64,000 nt of DNA from the NCBI GenBank assembly GCA_016712715.1, contig JADJQM010000001.1, positions 372,001-436,000 of the forward strand, in the 5' to 3' direction. Below the pieces are notes generated by a model, which saw only the letters and a list, made by a program, of their open reading frames with translations, did no database searches and had not been told where the DNA came from. Position numbers and translations under genes: made by a program. Below are positions 1 through 7,861 of the stretch, piece by piece; the stretch's first letter is position 1; every line of letters begins with the position of its first letter. This DNA comes from Rhodospirillaceae bacterium (lineage in GTDB: Bacteria; Pseudomonadota; Alphaproteobacteria; Dongiales; Dongiaceae).

Positions 1-500
1 ACCCGGTCGTCGCGGTCGATCGCCTTCAAGGTCAGGCCCCGTTCCTGTAGAAAAGCGCGGATGGCGAGATTGATTTGCTCGCGCCAATCCTGGGCGAAGA
101 TCGGTTCGGGTGTCGGCTGCTCGGCCTTGGTAAAGGCATTCAGCAGATCGATGGCGCGGTCGAAAACGGCCAGATCGAAATTGATGCACAACAGGCCGAT
201 ACGCCGACCGGTTTCGTCCTTGAGGATGGCACTGATAGATTTCAGCCGTCCACCCTCGGGACTGGCCTTCTCATAAGGGCCATAAACATCCTTCTCGCCG
301 ATCAGTTCAGGATCGCTGCCGAGATGCGACGGATCGCCAACCCCACGTTTGGAGAAGGCGTTCCAGATGCCGGCAACGCGGTCTGTTTGTAAATCATGAA
401 CGACTACCTCCGCTTGCGGCGCGAGGAGCGCCGCAATGGCGGAAGCAGTTGGAAAATGAAGGGCGAGAGCGCCCGGCGGCTTGGGTAGTTTGCGGCTCAT
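1..500 (-). CDS. YheO-like PAS-domain transcriptional regulator, partial
   Basis: The gene starts with ATG at 500 and runs off the left edge, so 166 codons are visible and the C-terminus is missing. The visible part matches the YheO-like PAS sensor domain (about residues 10-120), with the family-typical segment FSKRGVGDPSHLG followed by a charged stretch and a conserved RRIGLLCINFDL strand. The start of a second domain (QINLAIRAFLQERGL) agrees with the helix-turn-helix that ends this family, homologous to E. coli YheO/DauR. Members are cytoplasmic regulators of amino acid or amine catabolism; the ligand here cannot be told. The only neighbour seen is a GNAT gene on the same strand, so the target is unknown. 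Confidence 0.8.
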   Translation of the reverse strand, partial: MSRKLPKPPGALALHFPTASAIAALLAPQAEVVVHDLQTDRVAGIWNAFSKRGVGDPSHLGSDPELIGEKDVYGPYEKASPEGGRLKSISAILKDETGRRIGLLCINFDLAVFDRAIDLLNAFTKAEQPTPEPIFAQDWREQINLAIRAFLQERGLTLKAIDRDDR

Positions 501-558
501 ATGCGGGAGATAGTCCAATTTAGACGATTTGTCAAATTGCCTATCGCAATATCTCTAC

Positions 559-588
559 CGTCATGGTCGGCCTTCGCCGACCATGACG
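559..588. repeat. REP-like palindrome, copy 1
   Basis: A perfect inverted repeat with 13-base arms (CGTCATGGTCGGC) and a CTTC loop lies between the 3' end of the GNAT gene and the start of the YheO-like gene. The core ATGGTCGGC / GCCGACCAT recurs at 12972-12993. No T-run follows on either strand, so a dispersed palindromic element fits better than an intrinsic terminator. Confidence 0.7.
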
Positions 589-599
589 AGAAAGGTCGA

Positions 600-1145
600 T
601 TACCGCGGTTTCCGCTTCCGATACAGCACATGCCGCAGCAGCGGATGATCCGCGGCCAGCATCGGATGATCAAAATCCGCGTCCGTGTCATGAACGAGCC
701 CCAGCCGGTCCATCACCTTGCGCGAACGTTGGTTGCTGACCGTTGTGAAGGACACGATCTCCGGCAGATCGAGCACGGTGAAGCCGAAGCCAAGCGCCAC
801 GCGCCCGGCTTCGGTCGCATAGCCGTGGCCCCAATGCTCAAAGGCGAGGCGCCAGCCGACCTCGACGCAAGGTGTGAAGGCCGCCTCGAAACGCGGCCGG
901 GACAGGCCGGCATAGCCGATGAATTCTGCCCTGCCTGGAATCTCCAGCGCCCACAGGCCCCAGCCTTGGGTATCAACTTGCCCGGCGATGCGGTCGGCGA
1001 AGGCGTCGCTTTCCTCCCGCGTCAGCAACTTGCCGATGGTCGCCATAACCCGGGGATCGGCATTGAGCGCTGCGAAGGGCACACGGTCACCGGCCCGCCA
1101 CGGCCGCATCAGCAATCGCTCCGATGCGAGCGTGGGCGCCGTCAT
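600..1145 (-). CDS. GNAT family N-acetyltransferase (RimJ/RimL type)
   Basis: A 181-residue acetyltransferase of the RimJ/RimL branch. The opening TLASERLLMRPWRAGD is the usual first strand of this branch, and the acetyl-CoA loop region reads EHWGHGYATEAGR near residue 105, followed by SNQRSRKVMDRLGL, the conserved helix that packs on the cofactor. The ATG at 1145 is chosen because it overlaps the argS stop codon by one base (TAATG), which implies translational coupling with argS; an upstream in-frame start at 1187 would lie inside argS. The substrate cannot be predicted: it may be a ribosomal protein N-terminus, an antibiotic or a small amine. Confidence 0.85.
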   Translation of the reverse strand: MTAPTLASERLLMRPWRAGDRVPFAALNADPRVMATIGKLLTREESDAFADRIAGQVDTQGWGLWALEIPGRAEFIGYAGLSRPRFEAAFTPCVEVGWRLAFEHWGHGYATEAGRVALGFGFTVLDLPEIVSFTTVSNQRSRKVMDRLGLVHDTDADFDHPMLAADHPLLRHVLYRKRKPR

Positions 1146-2908
1146 TACATCCGTTCCGGCGTCTCGATGCCCAGCAGTTCCAGGCACAGTTCCAGTTCCT
1201 TCAGCACCAATTCCGCCAAAGCGAGGCGTGAGTGACGCCGTGCCACATCGGTTTCCGACAGGATATGGAAGGCGCTGTAATAGCTGCTGAAGGTCTGCGC
1301 GAGGTTGAAAGCGAAATCGGCGATCCGGTTCGGCGCCAGCTCCGCATAGGCGGAATCGATCGCATCCGGCATCTGCCCCAGCATCAGCATGAGGTCACGC
1401 TCGCCTTCTTCAGGCGTTAGGATCGTCCCCGGCCGGTCACCTTGCGCCTCGGCCTTCTTCAGCAATGATTTCACGCGCACGGCGGCGTAAAGCAGATAGG
1501 GGCCGGTCTTGCCCTCGAAGCGCGAGAAGCGATCGAGATCGAAGATGTAATTGGCAATCGGGTTGTTGCTGAGATCGGCGAATTGCAACGCTGCGACGCC
1601 GACCTTCTTCGCGAGATCGCCGCGCTCGGCCGCGTCGTAATCGGCACCGAGACCGTGCTCGGTCAGCTTCTTCATCGCCTCGTCCGACATCATCTGGATA
1701 AGGTCGTCGAGCCGCATGACACCGCCGGCGCGCGTCTTGAACGGCTTGCCATCGACGCCGTTCATGGTGCCGTAGCCAAGATGGAACAACTTGCCTTTGC
1801 CATTGATTCCGGCCTTGATCGCGGCGCGGAAGACCTGGACGAAATGCAGGCTCTGCCGATGATCGACGACATAAATCGACCGGTCCGGGTTCTGGCAATT
1901 GACCCGGTCGATGATGGTGGCAAGGTCCGTGGTGCCGTACATCGCCGCACCATCGGATTTGATGAGAATGAGCGGCGGAATGTCCTGCTTGTCGGTCTCT
2001 TCCTTTACCGGAATGATGAGAGCGCCCTTATCCTCGATGGCGACGCCCTTTTTCTTCATGTCTTCGACCATCGGCGGGATGAGATCGTTGACACAGGCCT
2101 CGCCCTTCCACAGGTCGAAATAGACGCCAAGATTGCCATAGTCGCGCTTCATGGCATCGACGGAGATGTCGAAGAAGTGCTGCCACACGGCGCGGTAGCC
2201 CGGCCTTCCATCCTGCAGCTCCGCGGTGGCGAGGCGCGCGCGCTCAAGCCGTGCCGGGTCTGCTTTGCAGTCGCCCGACGCCTTCGGATACATCTCCTCA
2301 AGTTCACTCAACGTGACCGGGCTTGTCGTGGGGTAGGCACCGGTGAAGCTGGCGTCGAAATAGGGGAGGCCAGGCTGGCGGATCTCGAGCTCGGAGATGA
2401 GCATGCCCATCTGCAGGCCCCAATCGCCCATATGCACATCGCCGATGGTCTCGTTGCCGACGAACTTGAAGATGCGCCGGATGGAATCGCCGATGATCGC
2501 GGCGCGCAGATGGCCGACATGCATGGGCTTGGCGATGTTCGGTCCGCCGTAATCCAGCACCACCACTTCGGGCTTCGCCTTTACCGGCTGGCCGAGGCGC
2601 GGATCGGCCGCCACACGGTTCATGGCCTTGGCAAAGTAGTCGTCAGTGACGCTGAGATTGATGAAGCCGGGTCCAGCCAGCGAGACATCGCGGAAAATCG
2701 GATTGGCCTTCAGGGCCTCGGCCACCTTCTCGGCGATGGCGCGCGGGTTCTGCTTTGCGGCCTTCGCAGCCGCGAGCGCCCCGTTGCACTGGAACTGGCC
2801 GAGGTCGGGCCGCCCGGAGACGATCACCTGCCCGAAGGCCGGATCAAGACCCTGGGCCTGGAAAACGGCCCCGGCGATGTCGCTGAGTTGAACGGTAAAC
2901 GAGGTCAT
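1145..2908 (-). CDS. argS: arginyl-tRNA synthetase
   Basis: Class I aminoacyl-tRNA synthetase that charges tRNA-Arg in the cytoplasm; 587 residues, a normal length. Residues 1-110 form the ArgRS-specific N-terminal domain that binds the tRNA D-loop. The HIGH signature appears as PMHVGHLRAAIIGDSIRR around residue 125, and the C-terminal DALR anticodon-binding domain contains FAFNLAQTFSSYYSAFH near residue 535. The ATG at 2908 (MTSFTVQLSD) is preferred over an in-frame GTG at 2941 because it begins where the family begins. It lies 69 bases after the end of the homocysteine methyltransferase gene and is followed by an overlapping GNAT gene, so the three may be cotranscribed. Confidence 0.97.
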   Translation of the reverse strand: MTSFTVQLSDIAGAVFQAQGLDPAFGQVIVSGRPDLGQFQCNGALAAAKAAKQNPRAIAEKVAEALKANPIFRDVSLAGPGFINLSVTDDYFAKAMNRVAADPRLGQPVKAKPEVVVLDYGGPNIAKPMHVGHLRAAIIGDSIRRIFKFVGNETIGDVHMGDWGLQMGMLISELEIRQPGLPYFDASFTGAYPTTSPVTLSELEEMYPKASGDCKADPARLERARLATAELQDGRPGYRAVWQHFFDISVDAMKRDYGNLGVYFDLWKGEACVNDLIPPMVEDMKKKGVAIEDKGALIIPVKEETDKQDIPPLILIKSDGAAMYGTTDLATIIDRVNCQNPDRSIYVVDHRQSLHFVQVFRAAIKAGINGKGKLFHLGYGTMNGVDGKPFKTRAGGVMRLDDLIQMMSDEAMKKLTEHGLGADYDAAERGDLAKKVGVAALQFADLSNNPIANYIFDLDRFSRFEGKTGPYLLYAAVRVKSLLKKAEAQGDRPGTILTPEEGERDLMLMLGQMPDAIDSAYAELAPNRIADFAFNLAQTFSSYYSAFHILSETDVARRHSRLALAELVLKELELCLELLGIETPERM

Positions 2909-2931
2909 GTAAACGGATCCAAACTGAAAGG

Positions 2932-2950
2932 GCCCACGCACCCCGTGGGC
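2932..2950 (-). terminator. short hairpin between bmt and argS
   Basis: Seven-base arms GCCCACG / CGTGGGC around a five-base loop, followed on the minus strand by CCTTTC. It could end the upstream methyltransferase transcript or act in the argS leader. The T-run is weak. Confidence 0.35.
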
Positions 2951-2977
2951 GGCGGGCGATGCTGTTTTATAACCGGC

Positions 2978-4022
2978 TTAGAAGGCGACGTCGCCGGTTG
3001 TCGTGCGGTCGCGGCGGCGGGCGCGCTTGGTGGCCTGGACCGGGTCGTCGCCGGAAAGCTGGGCCGCCGCACCGGTCGTGATCGGGCCGAGCCGCGCCAC
3101 GATCGTGTCCATGCTGGGCTTGTCGCCGGGCGTGTAGGCATCCAGGGCGCTGCGCATATGGGCGAGGTGCTCGGCCGAAGTCCCGCAGCAACCGCCCACG
3201 ATACGGGCGCCGGAATCCCGCGCCAGGCGGCTGTAATCGGCCATCAAATCCGGGGTCCCGTTATACTTGATCTTGCCGGCGTCAAAGAACGGGATGCCGC
3301 AATTGCCCTTGGCAATGATCACATCGCCGGGCCTTGCCGCTGCCGATAGCTGCACGATGGTCGCCGTGAGGTCCGAGGCGCCGACGCCGCAATTGGCGCC
3401 ATAGGCCGTGGGCTTGGGGTCAAGCGTGTGGACGAAATCGACGAAATCCGCCGGCGTCAGGCCCATCATGGTGCGACCATTCGTGTCGAAGCTCATGGTG
3501 GTGACGATCGGCAGGCCGGCCGCGGCAGCACCCTTCACGGCGGCCGCCACTTCTTCCTTCGCCGACATGGTCTCGATCCACAGCACATCCACGCCGCCGG
3601 CCTTGAGGGCCAGGGCCTGTTCGCGGAAAGCGACGACGGCTTCCGGCTCGGTCAGTGAACCCAGCGGCTCAAGCAACTCGCCCGTCGGCCCCATGGAGCC
3701 CGCCGACCACCTCCCGGCCGCTCCGATCCGCCACGCCGCGCGCGATCTCCGCCGCCCGCTGGTTGACCTCGGCCACCCGGTCCTGGAGGCCGTGCAGCTT
3801 CAGCCGGTATTTGGTCCCGCCAAAGCTGTTGGTGAGGATGATATCCGCCCCCGCATCGACGAAGCCTTTGTGCAAGGCCTCGATCCGGTCAACATGGTCG
3901 AAATTCCACATTTCCGGCGCGTCGCCTGCCTGGAGACCGACCTGGAACAGGTTGGTCCCGGTGGCGCCATCGGCCATCAGGAAGGGCTTTTCAGCCAGCA
4001 GGCGGAGAAAACGATTTGTCAT
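2978..4022 (-). pseudogene. bmt: betaine-homocysteine S-methyltransferase, frameshifted
   Basis: Enzyme of the cobalamin-independent homocysteine methyltransferase family, closest by eye to rhizobial Bmt, which moves a methyl group from glycine betaine to homocysteine to give dimethylglycine and methionine. The N-terminal part opens with MTNRFLRLLAEKPF and contains MADGATGTNLF and ILTNSFGGTKYR; the C-terminal part, in another frame, begins at MGPTGELLEPLG and holds the zinc ligands in GANCGVGASD and GGCCGTS. The frames change at a CCC run at 3699-3701; removing one base restores REVVGGSMGPTGE and a protein of about 347 residues. All catalytic cysteines are present, so an assembly indel is likelier than decay. 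ATG 4022 is chosen over an upstream start at 4070. The product would feed the dimethylglycine/sarcosine enzymes elsewhere in this window. Confidence 0.85.
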
Positions 4023-4151
4023 CAATAGGTTCCCGGTTCCAAGGCAGCGCGGTGGTGCCAATTTCATCATATAACGGCTTTGTTATATAAGCGGCAAAGT
4101 AAGACTTTCTGGCCGCTGCTTCAAGGCAAGAGATTGGTTACACTAGCTAGC

Positions 4152-4829
4152 ATGGCACCTGATTCCACCCCGCCCGTTGCGACCGAGTACTGGCCCGAGA
4201 TGACGGAGGCTGACCGGCTGAGTCTGAGCTGGCTGACCGACGCCGAGCGTCAGGCTTCGCTGGAAGCCACGCTGACACAGCGACCGCCGGGGCAGCCGAT
4301 CTGGATCTTCGCCTATGGTTCGCTGCTGTGGAAACCGGCCTTTGCCCATGTCGAGGCACGCATGGGCGTTCTACGCGGCTATCACCGGCGCTTCTGCCTG
4401 ATCGTGAGACGTTTCCGCGGCACGGATGAGGCGCCGGGCCTGATGCTCTCCCTCGATCGGGGCGGCCTATGCCGCAGCGTGGCGCTACAACTCGACCCCG
4501 CAACCGAGATGGATGACCTCCACGCTCTTTGGCGACGCGAGATGATTTCCGCCGCCTACACGCCGCGCTGGTCGCGGATCAAGACCGAGACCGGTGAGAT
4601 CAACGCCATCGCCTTCGTCTCCAACCGCAAGCATATGCGTTATCTGCGGCCCGGCACCGACGAGGAATCCGTCACCATGATTGCACGCGCCTGCGGCCCC
4701 GTCGGCTCCTGCGCCGAATATCTTCACGAAACCCATGCGCATCTGCTGCAACTGGGTATCACCGACCGCGGTCTTGCGCGGATGGACAGGCTGGTCCGGG
4801 AAAGAATTGCGGCGACCAAGCAGCAATAG
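4152..4829 (+). CDS. ChaC-type gamma-glutamylcyclotransferase
   Basis: A 225-residue protein of the ChaC branch, which cleaves glutathione to 5-oxoproline and Cys-Gly in the cytoplasm. The diagnostic glycine loop FAYGSLLWKPAF lies at about residues 54-65, followed by GYHRRFCLIVRRFRGT, typical of ChaC. The C-terminal helix SVTMIARACGPVGSCAEYLHE also follows the family. ATG 4152 is used because the sequence before it is not conserved in style, although the frame is open back to 4080. The downstream glutamine-synthetase-like gene begins 11 bases after the stop, so the pair may form a gamma-glutamyl metabolism operon; this is inference. Confidence 0.88.
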   Translation: MAPDSTPPVATEYWPEMTEADRLSLSWLTDAERQASLEATLTQRPPGQPIWIFAYGSLLWKPAFAHVEARMGVLRGYHRRFCLIVRRFRGTDEAPGLMLSLDRGGLCRSVALQLDPATEMDDLHALWRREMISAAYTPRWSRIKTETGEINAIAFVSNRKHMRYLRPGTDEESVTMIARACGPVGSCAEYLHETHAHLLQLGITDRGLARMDRLVRERIAATKQQ

Positions 4830-4840
4830 GGGGGAGGATC

Positions 4841-6287
4841 TTGAGGGGGGAAAGCTCCAAAGCGGCTCTCGAGCGCGAGCTGCAGCGCCTGGATGCGGAC
4901 ATCGTCCACACCGGTATCTTTGATTTTGCCTGCGCCTTTCGCGAGCGGCGATTGCACCGCAGCGACCTGCTGGGCAATGTCGACAACGCCGTTTTTGCCA
5001 ATGTCCCGCCAAAATGGGATGTGGCGGAATCCATCCTCGCGCCCGGCCCCTATCGCAGCGAGACCATCGCTTACGATCCGGCCTCGGTCCGAGCCTATCC
5101 GTTCGAACCCAAGGCGGCACTCCTGGTCGCCGACTTTACCGGCCCACAGGCGGAGATCATGCCGCGCCGCATTCTGGCGCGACAGATCGAAAGGCCTCGG
5201 CGCGTGGGTTCGAGGTGGATGCCCGCACATTTGAATTCGAGTTCATCATGCTGAATGAAACGGCGGAAACCCTGCGCAGCAAGGTTTTGCCGCTTTCAAT
5301 CAGTTCGCACCGGATAACCGCTGCTGGTCGGGCCAGACCGCGGCGATCTATGCTGGCTTCGTGGCCGAGCTTGAAGATTTGTTGCGCCGTGCCGATATCG
5401 ACCTCCTGGCACTCGGTGTCGAATTGGGGCCGGGCTGTTTCGAAGCAACACTGCGCCATCGCCCGGCCATGCGCGCGGCCGATGATGCCGCCTTCTTCCG
5501 CCTCTTCACCAAGGCCTTCTGCCGCCGGCGCAACATGACGGCGAGCTTCATGCCTTTGCTGGGCGCCGGCTATCCCGGCATCGGTGGGCATATCAATCTG
5601 TCGTTGCGGGATACCAAGACGGGCCGCAATCTCTTTGCTGATCCAGCCGACCACAATGGTTTGAGCGCATTGGCCCAATCCTTCCTGGCGGGCATCCTCG
5701 AATTGGCGCCAGATGCCTTTCCGATGGTGGCCTCAACCGTGAATGCCTATCGCCGCTTTGCACCCGGCAGCTGGGCGCCGAAGACGGCAAGCTGGGCGCC
5801 ATACAATTATGCTGCTGCGGTCAGAACGGCGGCCGAAACCGATGCGATGACGCGCCTCGAGCTCCGCCTGCCGGGCAGCGACGTCAATGTCTATCTGGGT
5901 CTTGCCATGATGCTGGGTGCCGGTCTCGACGGGATCGAGCGCGGCCTGCCGCTCACGGCTGCGCCGATCAGCAGCGGTGGGCCGAATGAGATTCCAGGGG
6001 ATGTGCCTCGCTTGCCCGGTGACCTCACGGAAGCGACCCGACGCTTCAAGGGAAATCCCGCGAATGCCAGATTGTTCGGCGCTGCTTTCGTCGATCATTT
6101 CGCCATGATCTGCGACGCCGAGGACGCTGCCCTCCGTCGTGCCGTGAGCGCCGCCGAAGTCGCGCGATATCTGGAATCGGGCTGGTCGATCAGCCCAGCG
6201 GAATGGCTGTGTCTGCCTTCAGGATCGACAACACAATGCTGGATTGCGTGTCGCGGACGCCGGGCATGCGCAGCGGGTGCAGGTTGA
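4841..6287 (+). pseudogene. glutamine synthetase family protein, two frameshifts
   Basis: The reading frame is broken twice, but the joined product of about 470 residues is a glutamine synthetase-type ATP-dependent amine ligase. The first segment (frame from 4841) holds DLLGNVDNAVFANVPPKWD; the second, ARGFEVDARTFEFEFIMLN; the third carries the ligase core: GVELGPGCFEATLRHRP (metal-binding glutamates), GIGGHINLSLRD, VNAYRRFAPGSWAP and LELRLPGSDVNVY (substrate and nucleotide loops). One base appears lost after GAAAGG near 5191 and one in AAGG near 5281; adding a G at each restores the frame. The start is uncertain: TTG 4841 is preceded by a strong GGGGGAGG. Such divergent members often ligate glutamate to polyamines or other amines; the substrate is unknown. 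The 3' end overlaps the convergent Lrp gene. Confidence 0.8.
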
Positions 6288-6653
6288 GAACTCGCCCAGC
6301 GCGTCGAGGTCCGACGTCATGACATGGATCAGGAAATCACTACTGCCGGTGATGGCGTAGCAGGCAACGACCTCCGGCCGACGGAGCAGGGCTGCTTCGA
6401 AGGCAGCCACCGTCTTTTCGGCATGATCGCCAAGCTTGATCTGCACGAAGGCCTGCAGGCCGCAGCCGACTTTCTTGGCGTCCAGGCTCGCATGATAGCC
6501 GCGGATGAAGCCTTCATCCTCCAAACGCTTCAGGCGTCGCGCGCAGGGTGTCGCTGACAGGCCGACCTGCTCGGCAAGCTCGGTGACGGCAATCCGCCCA
6601 TCACGCTGCAGGATGCGCAGCAACTTGCGGTCGATCGTGTCCAGCTCTGCCAT
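6190..6653 (-). pseudogene. Lrp/AsnC family transcriptional regulator, frameshifted near the 3' end
   Basis: A DNA-binding regulator of about 154 residues after repair. The N-terminal winged helix contains DRKLLRILQRDGRIAVTELA and VGLSATPCARRLKRLEDEG; the RAM ligand domain follows, ending in SSDFLIHVMTSDLDALGEF. There the frame breaks at 6287-6288: one added base gives LHPLRMPGVRDTQSSIVLS and a stop at 6190, exactly the family's last helix. It is divergent from phenylalanine 4-hydroxylase with 134 bases between starts, an arrangement common for local Lrp regulators, so it probably senses an aromatic amino acid and controls phhA (inference). A 30-base interrupted palindrome sits just upstream of its start. 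Confidence 0.88.
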
Positions 6654-6660
6654 GGAGAAA

Positions 6661-6690
6661 TTCCCTCATCATTGTCACAATAATAGGGAA
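6661..6690. promoter_or_regulatory. interrupted palindrome, candidate Lrp-type operator
   Basis: The sequence TTCCCT-CATC-ATTGTCACAAT-AAT-AGGGAA combines outer arms TTCCCT/AGGGAA with an inner perfect dyad ATTGT-C-ACAAT, both centred at about 6675.5. It lies 8-37 bases upstream of the Lrp start, a position suited to autoregulation, and within the promoter region shared with phhA. Confidence 0.5.
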
Positions 6691-6787
6691 AGACACCAAT
6701 TTGTAAAGGTGAGGCGGGATTTTTGGCGGAAAACCCTCGGTGATCGAGGGCAGGATTGATGTCTGACCTTCTCCGCCGAGGTGCGCC

Positions 6788-7678
6788 ATGCTCTATCCGG
6801 TTTTCTCCCCCGCCGCAGCGCCTTCCAGCGCCCAGGATTGGCTGGCGACGCAGGAGAAACTGCGTGGTGATTACTCGTCCTGCGCCACGGATTTCACCAT
6901 CGTGCAGGATCTGTCCAGCTACACAGCCGCCGAACACCGCTTGTGGCAGAAGCTCTTCCACCGCCAGAGCCAGGTGGCACGGCGATACGCCGCGAGAGAA
7001 TTCCTTGAAGGCATGCAGAACCTCGACATGCCGTTGGACCGCATTCCCGATTTCGAAGCTGCGAGCAAGCGGCTCCGCACATTGACAGGGTGGGAAATCG
7101 TGGCGGTCCCCGGCCTCATCCCCGACGACGCCTTCTTCCGGCATCTGGCTCATCGGCGCTTCCCGGTCACCACCTGGATCCGGGAAGAGCATGAAATCGA
7201 TTATCTGGTGGAGCCCGATGTCTTCCACGATTTCTTCGGTCATGTGCCGCTGCTGACGCAGCCGATCTTTGCCGACTATCTGCAGGAATATGGCCGCAAG
7301 GGCGACGAAGCGATGGCGATGGGCGCCACCAAGATTCTGGCGCGGCTGTTCTGGTACATGGTCGAGTTCGGCCTGATCCGGGAGAAGGGCGCGATCAAGG
7401 CCTATGGCGCCGGCATGCTCTCCTCGGCGACCGAGACGGAATTCAGCGTGACCTCACTCAAGCCGCTGCGCCTGCGCTTCGATCTGACGCGGGTCATGGG
7501 AACGGATTTCCGCATCGATGCCTTCCAGGAGACCTATTTCGTGCTGAAGAGCTATGACGAGCTCTTCGCTGCCATGAACCAACCCTTTGCCCCGCTATAT
7601 ACCAAGCTGAAGACGGCAGGCCCCATACCGGCCACAGAACTGCGCCCCGACGATCAGGTTATCTCCGCCCGGCAATAA
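6788..7678 (+). CDS. phhA: phenylalanine 4-monooxygenase
   Basis: Tetrahydropterin-dependent monooxygenase converting phenylalanine to tyrosine; 296 residues, typical of the monomeric bacterial enzyme without the regulatory domain. The iron ligands are visible as the two histidines of EPDVFHDFFGHVPLL (near residue 145) and the glutamate in FWYMVEFGLI (near 195). The substrate and pterin-binding segments, such as HEIDYLVEPD before the histidines and AGMLSSATETEF after, are conserved. It is divergent from an Lrp/AsnC gene that likely regulates it. No pterin-4a-carbinolamine dehydratase gene is adjacent. Confidence 0.96.
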   Translation: MLYPVFSPAAAPSSAQDWLATQEKLRGDYSSCATDFTIVQDLSSYTAAEHRLWQKLFHRQSQVARRYAAREFLEGMQNLDMPLDRIPDFEAASKRLRTLTGWEIVAVPGLIPDDAFFRHLAHRRFPVTTWIREEHEIDYLVEPDVFHDFFGHVPLLTQPIFADYLQEYGRKGDEAMAMGATKILARLFWYMVEFGLIREKGAIKAYGAGMLSSATETEFSVTSLKPLRLRFDLTRVMGTDFRIDAFQETYFVLKSYDELFAAMNQPFAPLYTKLKTAGPIPATELRPDDQVISARQ

Positions 7679-7861
7679 TCCCCAAAAGCAGCGCCCGGGG
7701 ATGTGACTTGGCCGGTCGGTTCAAGATCAAATCCTCATTTATTGTGACCTGCCGCACAAATGGGCCAGAAACGGCTCTCGAAATTCAAAATAATGTCCAA
7801 CTATCCACACACAAGGCAAGAGGTGCCTTGGAAACCCTGCAATTAATGTTGGAGGTTGGTC

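Noticed and set aside
1583..3349. Long plus-strand open frame over argS and bmt
   Set aside because: It is antisense to argS, whose HIGH motif and family-length protein are clear.
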